A DNA stretch of 64,000 bases. It comes from Cognataquiflexum aquatile. GTDB taxonomy: Bacteria; Bacteroidota; Bacteroidia; Cytophagales; Cyclobacteriaceae. Shown one piece after another: positions 18,951 through 26,573 of the stretch. Each line of letters opens with the position of its first letter. Position 1 is the first letter of the stretch. The notes beneath the pieces are model-generated. The model ran no database searches, was not told the DNA's origin, and was given only the letters and a program-made list of their open reading frames with translations. The stretch lies in assembly GCF_003316845.1 (NCBI RefSeq), contig NZ_QMIK01000008.1:62001-126000 (forward strand). Reading direction: 5' to 3'. The translations under genes and the position numbers were made by a program.

Positions 18951-19003
18951 TTGCTTACCACAATAAGCAAAAAGTATTAAAAATTGCTTACTCCAATAAG
19001 CAA
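18951..19003. promoter_or_regulatory. Two tandem palindromes, TTGCTTA-N6-TAAGCAA
   Basis: Two 20-base inverted repeats at 18951-18970 and 18984-19003 each have perfect 7-base arms (TTGCTTA / TAAGCAA). Their spacers are similar (CCACAA, CTCCAA) and the period is 33 bases. They lie after lysR and about 140 bases before the HYC_CC_PP/cusA genes. No T-tract follows, so a tandem operator for a dimeric repressor is more likely than terminators. The regulator is not in the window unless it is the LysR next door, whose sites usually look different. Confidence 0.6.
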
Positions 19004-19116
19004 AACAGTCATATTGAATTCTCGATTTTCTAAAGTAGAGCCGATAAAAGTGCTCCACTGCTTCCGAGGTATTAATCCTATCAAAAATTTTATAACTTTA
19101 AATTGTAAAACCTGAT

Positions 19117-19124
19117 TACCTTTG
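19117..19124 (+). promoter_or_regulatory. Bacteroidota -7 element (TACCTTTG)
   Basis: A perfect TAnnTTTG box 17 bases before the GTG start of the HYC_CC_PP gene, about 115 bases after the tandem palindromes. A -33 TTTG is not evident, as expected of a promoter that needs an activator. Confidence 0.45.
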
Positions 19125-19141
19125 AACCGTAAATCTCTCCT

Positions 19142-19525
19142 GTGAAGCAATTTATCAAAATAGCACTCCTTGTTTTCTATGTGTTTTTCAACGCAGGTTT
19201 GGGCTATTCCATGCATTTTTGTGGAGATGATTTTCAGTTGATCAATCTTTATGGGGAATCAAAATCCTGCTGCGCATCTCAGGAACCCATGCCTGGATGT
19301 TGTGATGATGTATCCAATTTAGAGCTCCCAAATACCGACGAGCAGCAAATAGACATTTTGAATTTTCATCCTGAATTAAATTTACTCTCGGTTATCGAAG
19401 TTGGATTTTTTGAATTTATCAGCAGCAAATTCATTGAAGAAACTATTTTAGAATTTGCGGATTCTTCTCCGCCATTTCTCCCAAAAACTCCTATTTTCAT
19501 TACCAATCAAGTTTTTTTGATCTGA
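19142..19525 (+). CDS. HYC_CC_PP-family small exported protein
   Basis: 127 residues with a GTG start and a hydrophobic signal-like N-terminus (FIKIALLVFYVFFNAGLG). The three signatures that name the family are present: HFC (His25, Cys27; HYC in the type form), paired cysteines ESKSCCAS and MPGCCDD, and SSPPFLPKTP near the end. This Bacteroidota family is typically found just upstream of Cus/Czc-type RND genes, as here, and the His/Cys clusters suggest periplasmic copper or related metal binding. Function is not established. Confidence 0.8.
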   Translation: MKQFIKIALLVFYVFFNAGLGYSMHFCGDDFQLINLYGESKSCCASQEPMPGCCDDVSNLELPNTDEQQIDILNFHPELNLLSVIEVGFFEFISSKFIEETILEFADSSPPFLPKTPIFITNQVFLI

Positions 19526-19740
19526 TCTCTTTTTGGAGATTTCCTGTTTTGAAACGATTTTTCGTCTGTTTCCAGGTTTTTGACTTCTCCCTTTCCTGCA
19601 TTTCGATTCCCTTTGAATAAGATAAGTGTTTTCTGAATTGGGTTATTCCTAAAATGTCTTACTAAATTGTTGGCTTTCAGGAACTTCAACCTTTTCTTCA
19701 AACCGAATTTCATTACAGCATCCTTTACAAAATAAAGATC

Positions 19741-22700
19741 ATGTTAAACAGTATCATCAAATTCTTTCTTGAAAACAAACTGGTCACGGTGATCCTTTTG
19801 GTACTCATAGTCCTTTGGGGAATTGTCGTCGCTCCGTTCAACTGGAATACCGGTTTCCTTCCCAATGACCCTGTTCCTGTGGATGCGATTCCTGATATCG
19901 GAGAAAACCAACAGATTGTTTTTACCGAATGGATGGGACGCTCGCCCCAAGATGTGGAGGATCAGATTACATATCCTCTGACCACTTCCCTTTTGGGTAT
20001 GCCAGGTGTGAAGACTATCCGAAGCACTTCCATGTTTGGGTTTTCTTCTATCTACATCATTTTTGAAGAAGATATCGAATTCTATTGGAGCCGATCAAGG
20101 ATATTGGAGAAGCTCAACTCCCTGCCTTCAGGATTATTGCCTGAAAGTGTGCAGCCCAAGTTGGGACCGGATGCCACAGGTTTGGGTCAGGTTTATTTTT
20201 ACACTTTGGAAGGACGGGACGAAAAGGGAAATCCTGTCGGAGGTTGGGATTTGAATGAACTGAGAAGTATTCAGGATTTTTATGTAAAGTATGGACTTGC
20301 CGGGACAGCAGGTGTGGCCGAGGTCGCTACCATTGGCGGACATGTCAAAGAATATCAGGTTGACCTGGATCCGGTGGCTTTGAAAGCCCACAATGTCACC
20401 ATGATGGAAGTGATGAATGCCATCAAGCAATCCAACCTGGATATCGGTGCCAATACCATGGAAATCAACCAAGTGGAGTACATCGTCCGTGGATTGGGAT
20501 ATGTCAAATCCTTGGAAGACATCGAATTGGCGGTAGTGAAGGTAAGCAACAACGTCCCCCTTAGGATCAAGGACATTGCGAAGGTTAACATTGGTCCGGC
20601 AAGTAGGGCAGAAAGGGCGATCTTGGATAAAGGCGGCGCTGAAGCAGTAGGGGGTGTGGTTGTGGCCCGATATGGCGATAATCCACTTCAGGTAATCGAC
20701 GCTGTAAAAGCCAAAATCGAAGAAATCACTCCGGGATTGCCAAGCAAAACCTTGGCCGACGGGACAGTTTCCAAAGTCACCATTGTGCCTTTTTATGACC
20801 GTTCAGGTCTGATCAAAGAGACGCTTTATACCCTCAACGAAGCCATTGTCCTGCAGATACTCATCACGATCATTGTGATCATGGTGATGGTTTTCAACCT
20901 GAGAGCTTCGCTTCTTATTTCCGCTTTATTGCCTTTGGCGGTATTGATGTGCTTCATTATGATGAAGTATTTTGAGGTGGATGCCAATATCGTAGCGCTA
21001 TCAGGAATCGCCATTGCGATCGGGACCATGGTCGATCTCGGGATTATCCTGAATGAAAACATTCTCAGACACATCGAAGAATCAGGCGGTCAAAAGACCA
21101 AACTTCAGGTCATTTACGAAGCGACCACGGAAGTTGCCTCGGCGATAGTCACAGCGGTGATGACTACCATCGTGAGCTTTTTGCCTGTATTTACCCTGCA
21201 GGCGGCTGAAGGAAAGCTCTTTGGGCCATTGGCCTACACCAAGACTTTTGCTTTGGTTGCTTCCTTGATTTTTACCTTGGTATTCATGCCGGCTTTTGCC
21301 CATTGGGTTTTTGGCACCAATGTCAAATCCAAGTCATACAAAAACATACTCAATTTTGCCTTGCTTCTGTTGGGCTTTGTCCTGCTCTTTTTCTTTGCTT
21401 GGGCGGGATTGGTATTGATTGCCTTTGCCATCAATAACCTTGTTCATTCCTATTTTCCTGAAAAAACACAGCAGGGAAAATACAAAGAATGGGCTTCGAT
21501 GGCCATTGCAGTGGTGGCAGTTTCCGTTTTGTTGGCGGAAATGTGGCGGCCATTGGGACTAAGTCAGTCCGTTTTTGTCAATTTTATTTTCATCGGGTTG
21601 GTGATTGGGCTAAACCTTGGCGGGTTTTCACTTTTCATCCGTTTTTATGCCCCGATTTTGAAATGGTGCCAAGAAAACACGAAAACATTTCTTGTGATAC
21701 CTGCCTTCATTATTTTCCTTGGGGCCAATATCTGGTTGGGATTTGGGAAGATTTTTGAATTCTCTGCCATTGGATTTGATAAAATCGGATGGAATATCAG
21801 GACATCTTCGCTTTGGTCGGGGATGACGCATACTTTTCCGGGGATGGGAAAGGAATTTATGCCGGCTTTGAATGAAGGATCATTTTTGCTCATGCCAACG
21901 TCCATGCCCCATTCCGGGGTGGAGGCCAACATGCAGATCGTAAAGCAATTGGATATGTTGGTTCAGGCGATTCCTGAAGTGGAGATGGTTGTCGGCAAAG
22001 CAGGGAGGGCCGAAAGTCCGCTTGACCCTGCACCGATGTCGATGTATGAGAATATCATCAACTACAAAACCGAATACCTCCAGGATCAAGATGCCCAAAA
22101 ATTAAGATTCAAGACCGATAAGGATGGTTTTTTCCAAATAAATGTTGAAGGGAAAGACCATTGGTATGACCGTGTCACGGGCAAAATCTGGGATGAAGAT
22201 TTCAATTATTTGGAAGAAAATAGAACCAAATCCATTGTCAAGGAAATCCAAAAGCACCTGATCCTGGATGAGAAAAGCGGCCAATATTTCCGCCAGTGGC
22301 GGGATCAAATCCAATCGCCAGATGATATATGGGATGAGATTCAACTCAGAACCTCCGGTATTCCCGGCGTTACCTCAGCCCCAAAACTCCAGCCCATCGA
22401 AACAAGGTTGGTGATGTTGCAGACCGGAATGCGGGCACCTATGGGCATGAAGGTCTATGGACCTGATTTGGAGACGATAGAGAATTTCAGCTTGGAACTC
22501 GAAAAGCTGCTTCAGGAAGTTCCTTCAGTCAAAGCGGAAGCAGTTTTTGCAGACCGGTCATTGGGCAAGCCCTACCTGGAAGTGGACTTGGACAGGGTGG
22601 CTTTGGGGAGATATGGACTGAATGTCGCCGATGTGCAGGAGTTTATTGAGGTGGCGATCGGTGGAATGGCCCTAAGTACGACGGTCGAAGGACGGGAGCG

Positions 22701-23613
22701 CTATGCCATCCGTGCGAGATATGCAAGGGAGTACCGAGATGACCCCGAGGTGTTAAAGAAAATTCCGGTCAATAGCCCTACCGGAGCTCAGATTCCATTG
22801 GGTCAAATTGCAGAAATCACCTACCGCCCCGGTCCGATGATGATCAGGGGAGAAAATACCTTTTTGGTAGGCTATGTGATGTTTGACAAAAGGGATGGTT
22901 ATGCAGAAGTCAATGTGGTCGAAAGTGCCAAAAACCTGCTGGATGAAAAAGTAAGAACCGGTGAGCTTGTGGTTCCTGCCGGGGTTTCATATGTTTTTTC
23001 CGGCAGTTATGAAAATCAGATCCGGGCCGAAAAGCGCCTTGCCTTGGTCATTCCGTTGTGTCTTGCAGCCATTTTCCTGATCCTTTATTTCCAGTTTAGG
23101 TCGACCATGTTGACGCTGATGGTTTTCTCTGCCATTGCGATGGCTTTTTCCGGAGGATTTATGATGCTGTGGTTATACGGTCAGAATTGGTTTTTTGACT
23201 TCAATTTCCTCGGAACCAACATGCGGGACTTGTTCCAAATGGGGACTGTCAATCTCAGTGTGGCGGTATGGGTTGGTTTTATTGCCCTGTTTGGGATTGC
23301 AACAGATGACGGAGTAGTGATGGGGACCTACCTTACGCAGAGTTTTGAAAAAATCAATCCAACAACAGTTCCTGAAATCCGAAAGGCAGTATTGGAGGCC
23401 GGCTTGAAAAGAGTGAGGCCATGTCTGATGACTACCGCTACGACATTATTGGCCTTGTTGCCTGTATTGACCAGCTCCGGCCGGGGATCCGACATCATGA
23501 TCCCGATGGCCATTCCGGCATTTGGAGGGATGGCGGTGGCGCTGATTTCACTATTTATAGTTCCGGTTCTATATGGGAAGTATAAGGAAATAAGGTTGAA
23601 ATATACTTCGTGA
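19741..23613 (+). CDS. cusA: Heavy-metal efflux RND permease, CusA/CzcA family
   Basis: 1290 residues, longer than the roughly 1040 of E. coli CusA. The HME signature DEDD-like periplasmic blocks and TM4 (GIAIAIGTMVDLGIILNENI, with the proton-relay Asp) are present, as is the GKEFMPALNEGSFLLMPTSM block. Extra length is in two places: added hydrophobic segments between about residues 535 and 680, and a soluble insert around 775-880 (DQDAQKLRFKTDKDGFF onwards). Both are common in Bacteroidota homologues. It exports Cu/Ag or divalent metals with CusB and an outer-membrane TolC. The last nine codons and the TGA stop are made of the GAAATA repeat (23587-23613), so the C-terminus KEIRLKYTS is repeat-derived. 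Confidence 0.93.
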   Translation: MLNSIIKFFLENKLVTVILLVLIVLWGIVVAPFNWNTGFLPNDPVPVDAIPDIGENQQIVFTEWMGRSPQDVEDQITYPLTTSLLGMPGVKTIRSTSMFGFSSIYIIFEEDIEFYWSRSRILEKLNSLPSGLLPESVQPKLGPDATGLGQVYFYTLEGRDEKGNPVGGWDLNELRSIQDFYVKYGLAGTAGVAEVATIGGHVKEYQVDLDPVALKAHNVTMMEVMNAIKQSNLDIGANTMEINQVEYIVRGLGYVKSLEDIELAVVKVSNNVPLRIKDIAKVNIGPASRAERAILDKGGAEAVGGVVVARYGDNPLQVIDAVKAKIEEITPGLPSKTLADGTVSKVTIVPFYDRSGLIKETLYTLNEAIVLQILITIIVIMVMVFNLRASLLISALLPLAVLMCFIMMKYFEVDANIVALSGIAIAIGTMVDLGIILNENILRHIEESGGQKTKLQVIYEATTEVASAIVTAVMTTIVSFLPVFTLQAAEGKLFGPLAYTKTFALVASLIFTLVFMPAFAHWVFGTNVKSKSYKNILNFALLLLGFVLLFFFAWAGLVLIAFAINNLVHSYFPEKTQQGKYKEWASMAIAVVAVSVLLAEMWRPLGLSQSVFVNFIFIGLVIGLNLGGFSLFIRFYAPILKWCQENTKTFLVIPAFIIFLGANIWLGFGKIFEFSAIGFDKIGWNIRTSSLWSGMTHTFPGMGKEFMPALNEGSFLLMPTSMPHSGVEANMQIVKQLDMLVQAIPEVEMVVGKAGRAESPLDPAPMSMYENIINYKTEYLQDQDAQKLRFKTDKDGFFQINVEGKDHWYDRVTGKIWDEDFNYLEENRTKSIVKEIQKHLILDEKSGQYFRQWRDQIQSPDDIWDEIQLRTSGIPGVTSAPKLQPIETRLVMLQTGMRAPMGMKVYGPDLETIENFSLELEKLLQEVPSVKAEAVFADRSLGKPYLEVDLDRVALGRYGLNVADVQEFIEVAIGGMALSTTVEGRERYAIRARYAREYRDDPEVLKKIPVNSPTGAQIPLGQIAEITYRPGPMMIRGENTFLVGYVMFDKRDGYAEVNVVESAKNLLDEKVRTGELVVPAGVSYVFSGSYENQIRAEKRLALVIPLCLAAIFLILYFQFRSTMLTLMVFSAIAMAFSGGFMMLWLYGQNWFFDFNFLGTNMRDLFQMGTVNLSVAVWVGFIALFGIATDDGVVMGTYLTQSFEKINPTTVPEIRKAVLEAGLKRVRPCLMTTATTLLALLPVLTSSGRGSDIMIPMAIPAFGGMAVALISLFIVPVLYGKYKEIRLKYTS

Positions 23614-23820
23614 AATAGGGTGGAAATATGCTTTGCGAAATAAGCCTTTGGCGAAATAAAGTTGAAATATACTTCGTGAAATATGCCTTTGGCGAAATAA
23701 GGTGGATATATGCTTCGCGAAATAGAGTTGAAATATGCCTTTGGCGAAATATACTTCGTGAAATAAAGTAGAAATATGCTTTGCAAAATAAGGTTGAAAT
23801 ATTCTGAATAGATGAAATAT
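23587..23820 (+). repeat. GAAATA-type repeat array at the 3' end of cusA and before the four-helix gene
   Basis: Sixteen or so units of 11, 14 or 16 bases, each opening with GAAATA, alternate as GAAATAAGGTT, GAAATATGCTTCGC/GAAATATACTTCGT and GAAATATGCCTTTGGC. The 17-mer GAAATAAGGTTGAAATA is exact at 23587-23603, inside cusA, and recurs with one change at 23785-23801. The final unit GAAATATGG contains the ATG of the next gene. The same family is found in tolC (opposite strand) and after cusB. Confidence 0.85.
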
Positions 23821-24223
23821 GGAAGAAAAGAAAAGTTTTATACCTCTAAAAGATTTGGAGATTTATCAATTGGCTAGGAAACTTTCATCGATTGCTTGGA
23901 GGATATATAGCAGACTTTCTTACCAAGAAAAAAAGGTTTGGGGAGATCAGATGCTCGAATCTGTGGATTCGGTTGGAGCCAACATTGCAGAGGGATATGG
24001 GCGATTTCATTATTTAGAAAAGGTTCGCTTTTATTTTATATCTAGGGCCTCTTTATCAGAGGGAAAAGACCACTGGCTTGATTTGGGTTTGGAAAGAGGA
24101 ATAGTTACCTCTGAAGAATGGGATGAAATCTGCATAATCCATAAACCCCTCCAAATCAAATTGAATAATACAATAACAAAATCTTACGAATCAAAGAAAG
24201 GAGGTACCAATGAAAGGCTTTAA
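23819..24223 (+). CDS. Four-helix-bundle protein (23S rRNA IVS / bAvd-like family)
   Basis: 134 residues with the TIGR02436-type signatures: KDLEIYQLARKLSSIAWRIY, then DQMLESVDSVGANIAEGYGR and KVRFYFISRASLSEGKDHW. Members are encoded in 23S rRNA intervening sequences, act as the accessory bundle of diversity-generating retroelements, or stand alone at scattered loci. No reverse transcriptase or variable repeat is present here, so this is a stand-alone copy sitting between cusA and the TolC gene. It is bounded by a 16-base perfect inverted repeat (23786-23801 with 24365-24380). Its end overlaps the next ORF by 14 bases. It looks like a late insertion into the efflux operon. Confidence 0.88.
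   Translation: MEEKKSFIPLKDLEIYQLARKLSSIAWRIYSRLSYQEKKVWGDQMLESVDSVGANIAEGYGRFHYLEKVRFYFISRASLSEGKDHWLDLGLERGIVTSEEWDEICIIHKPLQIKLNNTITKSYESKKGGTNERL
24197..24204 (+). promoter_or_regulatory. Unusually strong Shine-Dalgarno (AAAGGAGG) for the TolC frame
   Basis: A complete AAAGGAGG lies 5 bases before the ATG at 24210, inside the end of the four-helix gene. Bacteroidota rarely use strong Shine-Dalgarno sites, so it supports real initiation at 24210 and translation through the repeat array. Confidence 0.6.
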
Positions 24224-26186
24224 TCATTTTCCATTTAGATATTGTGGTAACGGCTCAGGTTTTACTATTTCAAAATTTTTCAACCCTATATCAATCGTAT
24301 TTCTATCTATTTCTAATCAAATCAAAAATGTTATTAAAAAAGAAAATGGATTGGTGCTAAAACCTATTTCAACCTTATTTCTATCTATTTCTACCTTATT
24401 TCAATCAGTATCCAAATCAAAAAATGATGTAATTATTAGAAAAAATGGTCTGAAGCTAAAACCTATTTTAACCTTATTTCAATTTATTTCTACTTTATTT
24501 CAACCAATAACCAAATCAAAAAATGATGTAATTATTAGAAAAAATGGTCTGATACCAAAACCTATTTCAACCTTATTTCTATTTATTTCTACCTTATTTC
24601 AATCAATAACCAAATCAAAAAATGATGTAATTATTAGAAAAAATGGTCTGATGCTAAAACCTATTTCAACTTTATTTCTATTTATTTCTACTTTATTTCA
24701 ACCAATATCGAACCAATTCAAAAATGTCAGAATAGGATATAAAGGTCTGATGCTAAAACCTATTTCAACCTTATTTCTACTTATTTCAACCTTATTTCAT
24801 TCAAATTCCCAAACCCTAGATAACTACCTAGAAATAGCAATTGAAAACAACCCTGGGATAAGGGCTTCTTTTAAAGGCTACGAAGCTTCTTTGGAGAAGG
24901 TAAATCAGGCCAATTCATTGCCGGATCCGGAATTGAATGTCGGGTATTTTCTCAGACCGATGGAATTGCTCATGGGTAACCAAAGGGCGGAAGCTTCTGT
25001 CATGCAGATGTTTCCATGGTTTGGCATGCTCAAAACCCAAAAGGATGAAGCCACTTTGATGGCTGAGGCAAGGTACGAGGCTTTCAAAGAGGAAAGAAAT
25101 AGGTTGATGCTGCAGGTGAAGGAGACGTATTTCCAATTGCAGCAACTTGAAAACACCATTGCCATCACCCAATCCAATCTAGAAATCCTGAAAAGTCTGG
25201 AGCGGTTGGCCATCATCCGGTATCAGGGAGGAAATACCTCCGAAGCGGTGTCATCGGTAAGTTCGGCCGTCAGGAAACCTGTCCAGATCCAATCTTCCGG
25301 AAGTTCTTCCGATGGCATGGGAATGGGAGGAGGCAGTCCTGCTGCAGGTACAACCCCATCCAGTCCATCCTCAGGAATGAATGCCATGGGCGCCACCGGC
25401 AGTTCAGGTAAATTGACGGATGTACTCAGACTCCAGGTTCAGATCAAAGCCCTCCAAAGCGAACTGATCCAGATGGAAGTCAACAAAAAACCTTTGATCG
25501 CCAAATTCAACCAACTTTTGGGAGTCGAACAAACTGAAAAAATCAACCTTTCCGAGAAGTTTGAGCCGATCAACATTGCCGGATTGGAAGAACTGATGTT
25601 GGAAGGAATTCTGACCAACAATCCCATGGTGCTGATGCTGGAAAAAGAAAGTGAGGCCTATTGGAAACAAGCCCAAATGGCCAAACTGGAAGGAAGACCG
25701 ATGTTGGGTGCGGGTTTGAATTACATGGTTTTTTCCCCAAGACCTGAATCAGGAATGATCGGAGGAATGGATGGAATGGAATATATGCCATCCGGAATGG
25801 GCAACAACATGTTTATGGTTATGGGAACGGTGACCCTACCCATTTACAGAAAAAAATACAAGTCGATGGAAACGGAGGCGATTTATTGGAGAGAATCCGC
25901 CATCAAACAAAAAGAAGATCTTCAAAACAGTTTGGTCACTGAATTTGAAAGTGCCATTGCGCTGCTCAAAGATTCGCAGAGAAAACTTGATTTGCTGGAA
26001 GAGCAGATTGAACTGACCGAACAGACGATGGAACTTTCCGTGACCTCTTATGCAACTGACGGAAGTTCGTTTGAGGAGATTCTGAGTATCCAAAGAGAAC
26101 TCCTGGACTTCAGGCTGGAATTGCTCAATACCCAGATCGAGCAGCAATTGAATTACGCAAGGCTTGAAGTCCTTACAGGTTATTAA
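24210..26186 (+). CDS. TolC-family outer-membrane efflux protein with a tandemly duplicated signal-peptide region
   Basis: The open frame is 658 residues. From about residue 205 it is a typical TolC/CusC protein (LDNYLEIAIENNPGIRASF, coiled-coil repeats, a Gly/Ser/Met-rich loop near 360-395, and QIEQQLNYARLEVLTGY at the end). That part forms the outer-membrane channel for CusAB. Residues 17-196 are six copies of a 33-residue unit, each with a hydrophobic core like KPISTLFLFISTLF and a basic linker (KSKNDVIIRKNG). The last copy plus FHSNSQ looks like the working signal peptide. A start at the in-frame ATG 24750 gives a normal 478-residue precursor; ATG 24651 would give two copies. The strong ribosome site favours 24210. 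Which start is used cannot be settled by reading. Confidence 0.85.
   Translation: MKGFNHFPFRYCGNGSGFTISKFFNPISIVFLSISNQIKNVIKKENGLVLKPISTLFLSISTLFQSVSKSKNDVIIRKNGLKLKPILTLFQFISTLFQPITKSKNDVIIRKNGLIPKPISTLFLFISTLFQSITKSKNDVIIRKNGLMLKPISTLFLFISTLFQPISNQFKNVRIGYKGLMLKPISTLFLLISTLFHSNSQTLDNYLEIAIENNPGIRASFKGYEASLEKVNQANSLPDPELNVGYFLRPMELLMGNQRAEASVMQMFPWFGMLKTQKDEATLMAEARYEAFKEERNRLMLQVKETYFQLQQLENTIAITQSNLEILKSLERLAIIRYQGGNTSEAVSSVSSAVRKPVQIQSSGSSSDGMGMGGGSPAAGTTPSSPSSGMNAMGATGSSGKLTDVLRLQVQIKALQSELIQMEVNKKPLIAKFNQLLGVEQTEKINLSEKFEPINIAGLEELMLEGILTNNPMVLMLEKESEAYWKQAQMAKLEGRPMLGAGLNYMVFSPRPESGMIGGMDGMEYMPSGMGNNMFMVMGTVTLPIYRKKYKSMETEAIYWRESAIKQKEDLQNSLVTEFESAIALLKDSQRKLDLLEEQIELTEQTMELSVTSYATDGSSFEEILSIQRELLDFRLELLNTQIEQQLNYARLEVLTGY
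24261..24798 (+). repeat. 99-bp tandem repeat, six copies, in frame in the TolC gene
   Basis: Units begin at 24261, 24360, 24459, 24558, 24657 and 24756 (the Lys codon of KPISTLF), spaced exactly 99 bases. The first and the last two are the most diverged and the central ones are nearly identical. The 17-mer TATTTCAACCTTATTTC, the reverse complement of the repeat after cusA, is exact at 24365, 24563, 24761 and 24782. Confidence 0.9.
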
Positions 26187-26317
26187 AGGAGGGTAAGGTT
26201 CAATCTCTAAGTGTAGAATTATGGGCTTTAAAGAAGCTCAATCAGATATTAATTGATACTAGATATTTATGGATATTAATTCCAAAACAAGAGGCTTACT
26301 TGTTAAAAAGTTAACCA

Positions 26318-26499
26318 CATCGGTCATCCGACATCGGTCATGGGTCATCGGTCATCCGACATCCGACATCGGTCATCGGACATCCGACTTCGGTCATCGG
26401 TCATCCGACTTCCGTCTTCTGTCTTCCAACTTCCGACTTCGGACATCCGACATCGGTCATCCGACATCGGTCATCGGTCTTCCGACTTCCGTCTTCCGT
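26318..26499 (+). repeat. Heptanucleotide tandem array, 26 units
   Basis: 182 bases parse without a single length error into 26 heptamers of the form CWTCSGW with few exceptions (CATCGGT, CATCCGA, CTTCCGT, CTTCCGA and similar). It fills most of the 387-base gap between the TolC gene and cusB. Short open frames across it encode seven-residue periodic peptides and are not genes. A four-unit relic of the same family is at 39779-39806. Confidence 0.95.
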
Positions 26500-26573
26500 C
26501 CTGTTTGAAAACGAATAAAAGGTTGCTTTAAAAAAAGCGCAAAAATAAAAATGAACATTGAATCATATACGCC

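Noticed and set aside
18951-19003. The two palindromes as terminators of lysR
   Set aside because: Arms are short and AT-rich, no T-tract follows, and two near-identical copies at a 33-base period fit binding sites better.
19741-23613. CusA length (1290 residues) as a gene fusion
   Set aside because: The additional membrane and soluble segments lie inside the RND fold and are usual in Bacteroidota members; no separate domain is recognisable.
23328-23786. Minus-strand frame of 152 residues rich in ISTLF and YFNLIS
   Set aside because: It is the reverse translation of the GAAATA repeats running into the antisense strand of cusA; useful only because it shows the same ISTLF coding as the tolC array.
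23819-24223. Diversity-generating retroelement
   Set aside because: The four-helix protein resembles Avd, but no reverse transcriptase, template repeat or variable repeat pair is visible; the tandem repeats in tolC are 99-bp duplications without adenine-specific changes.
26269-26531. Two open frames (79 and 63 residues) across the heptamer array
   Set aside because: They are forced by the 7-base repeat, which is open in more than one frame and gives seven-residue periodic peptides; no start context or family similarity.
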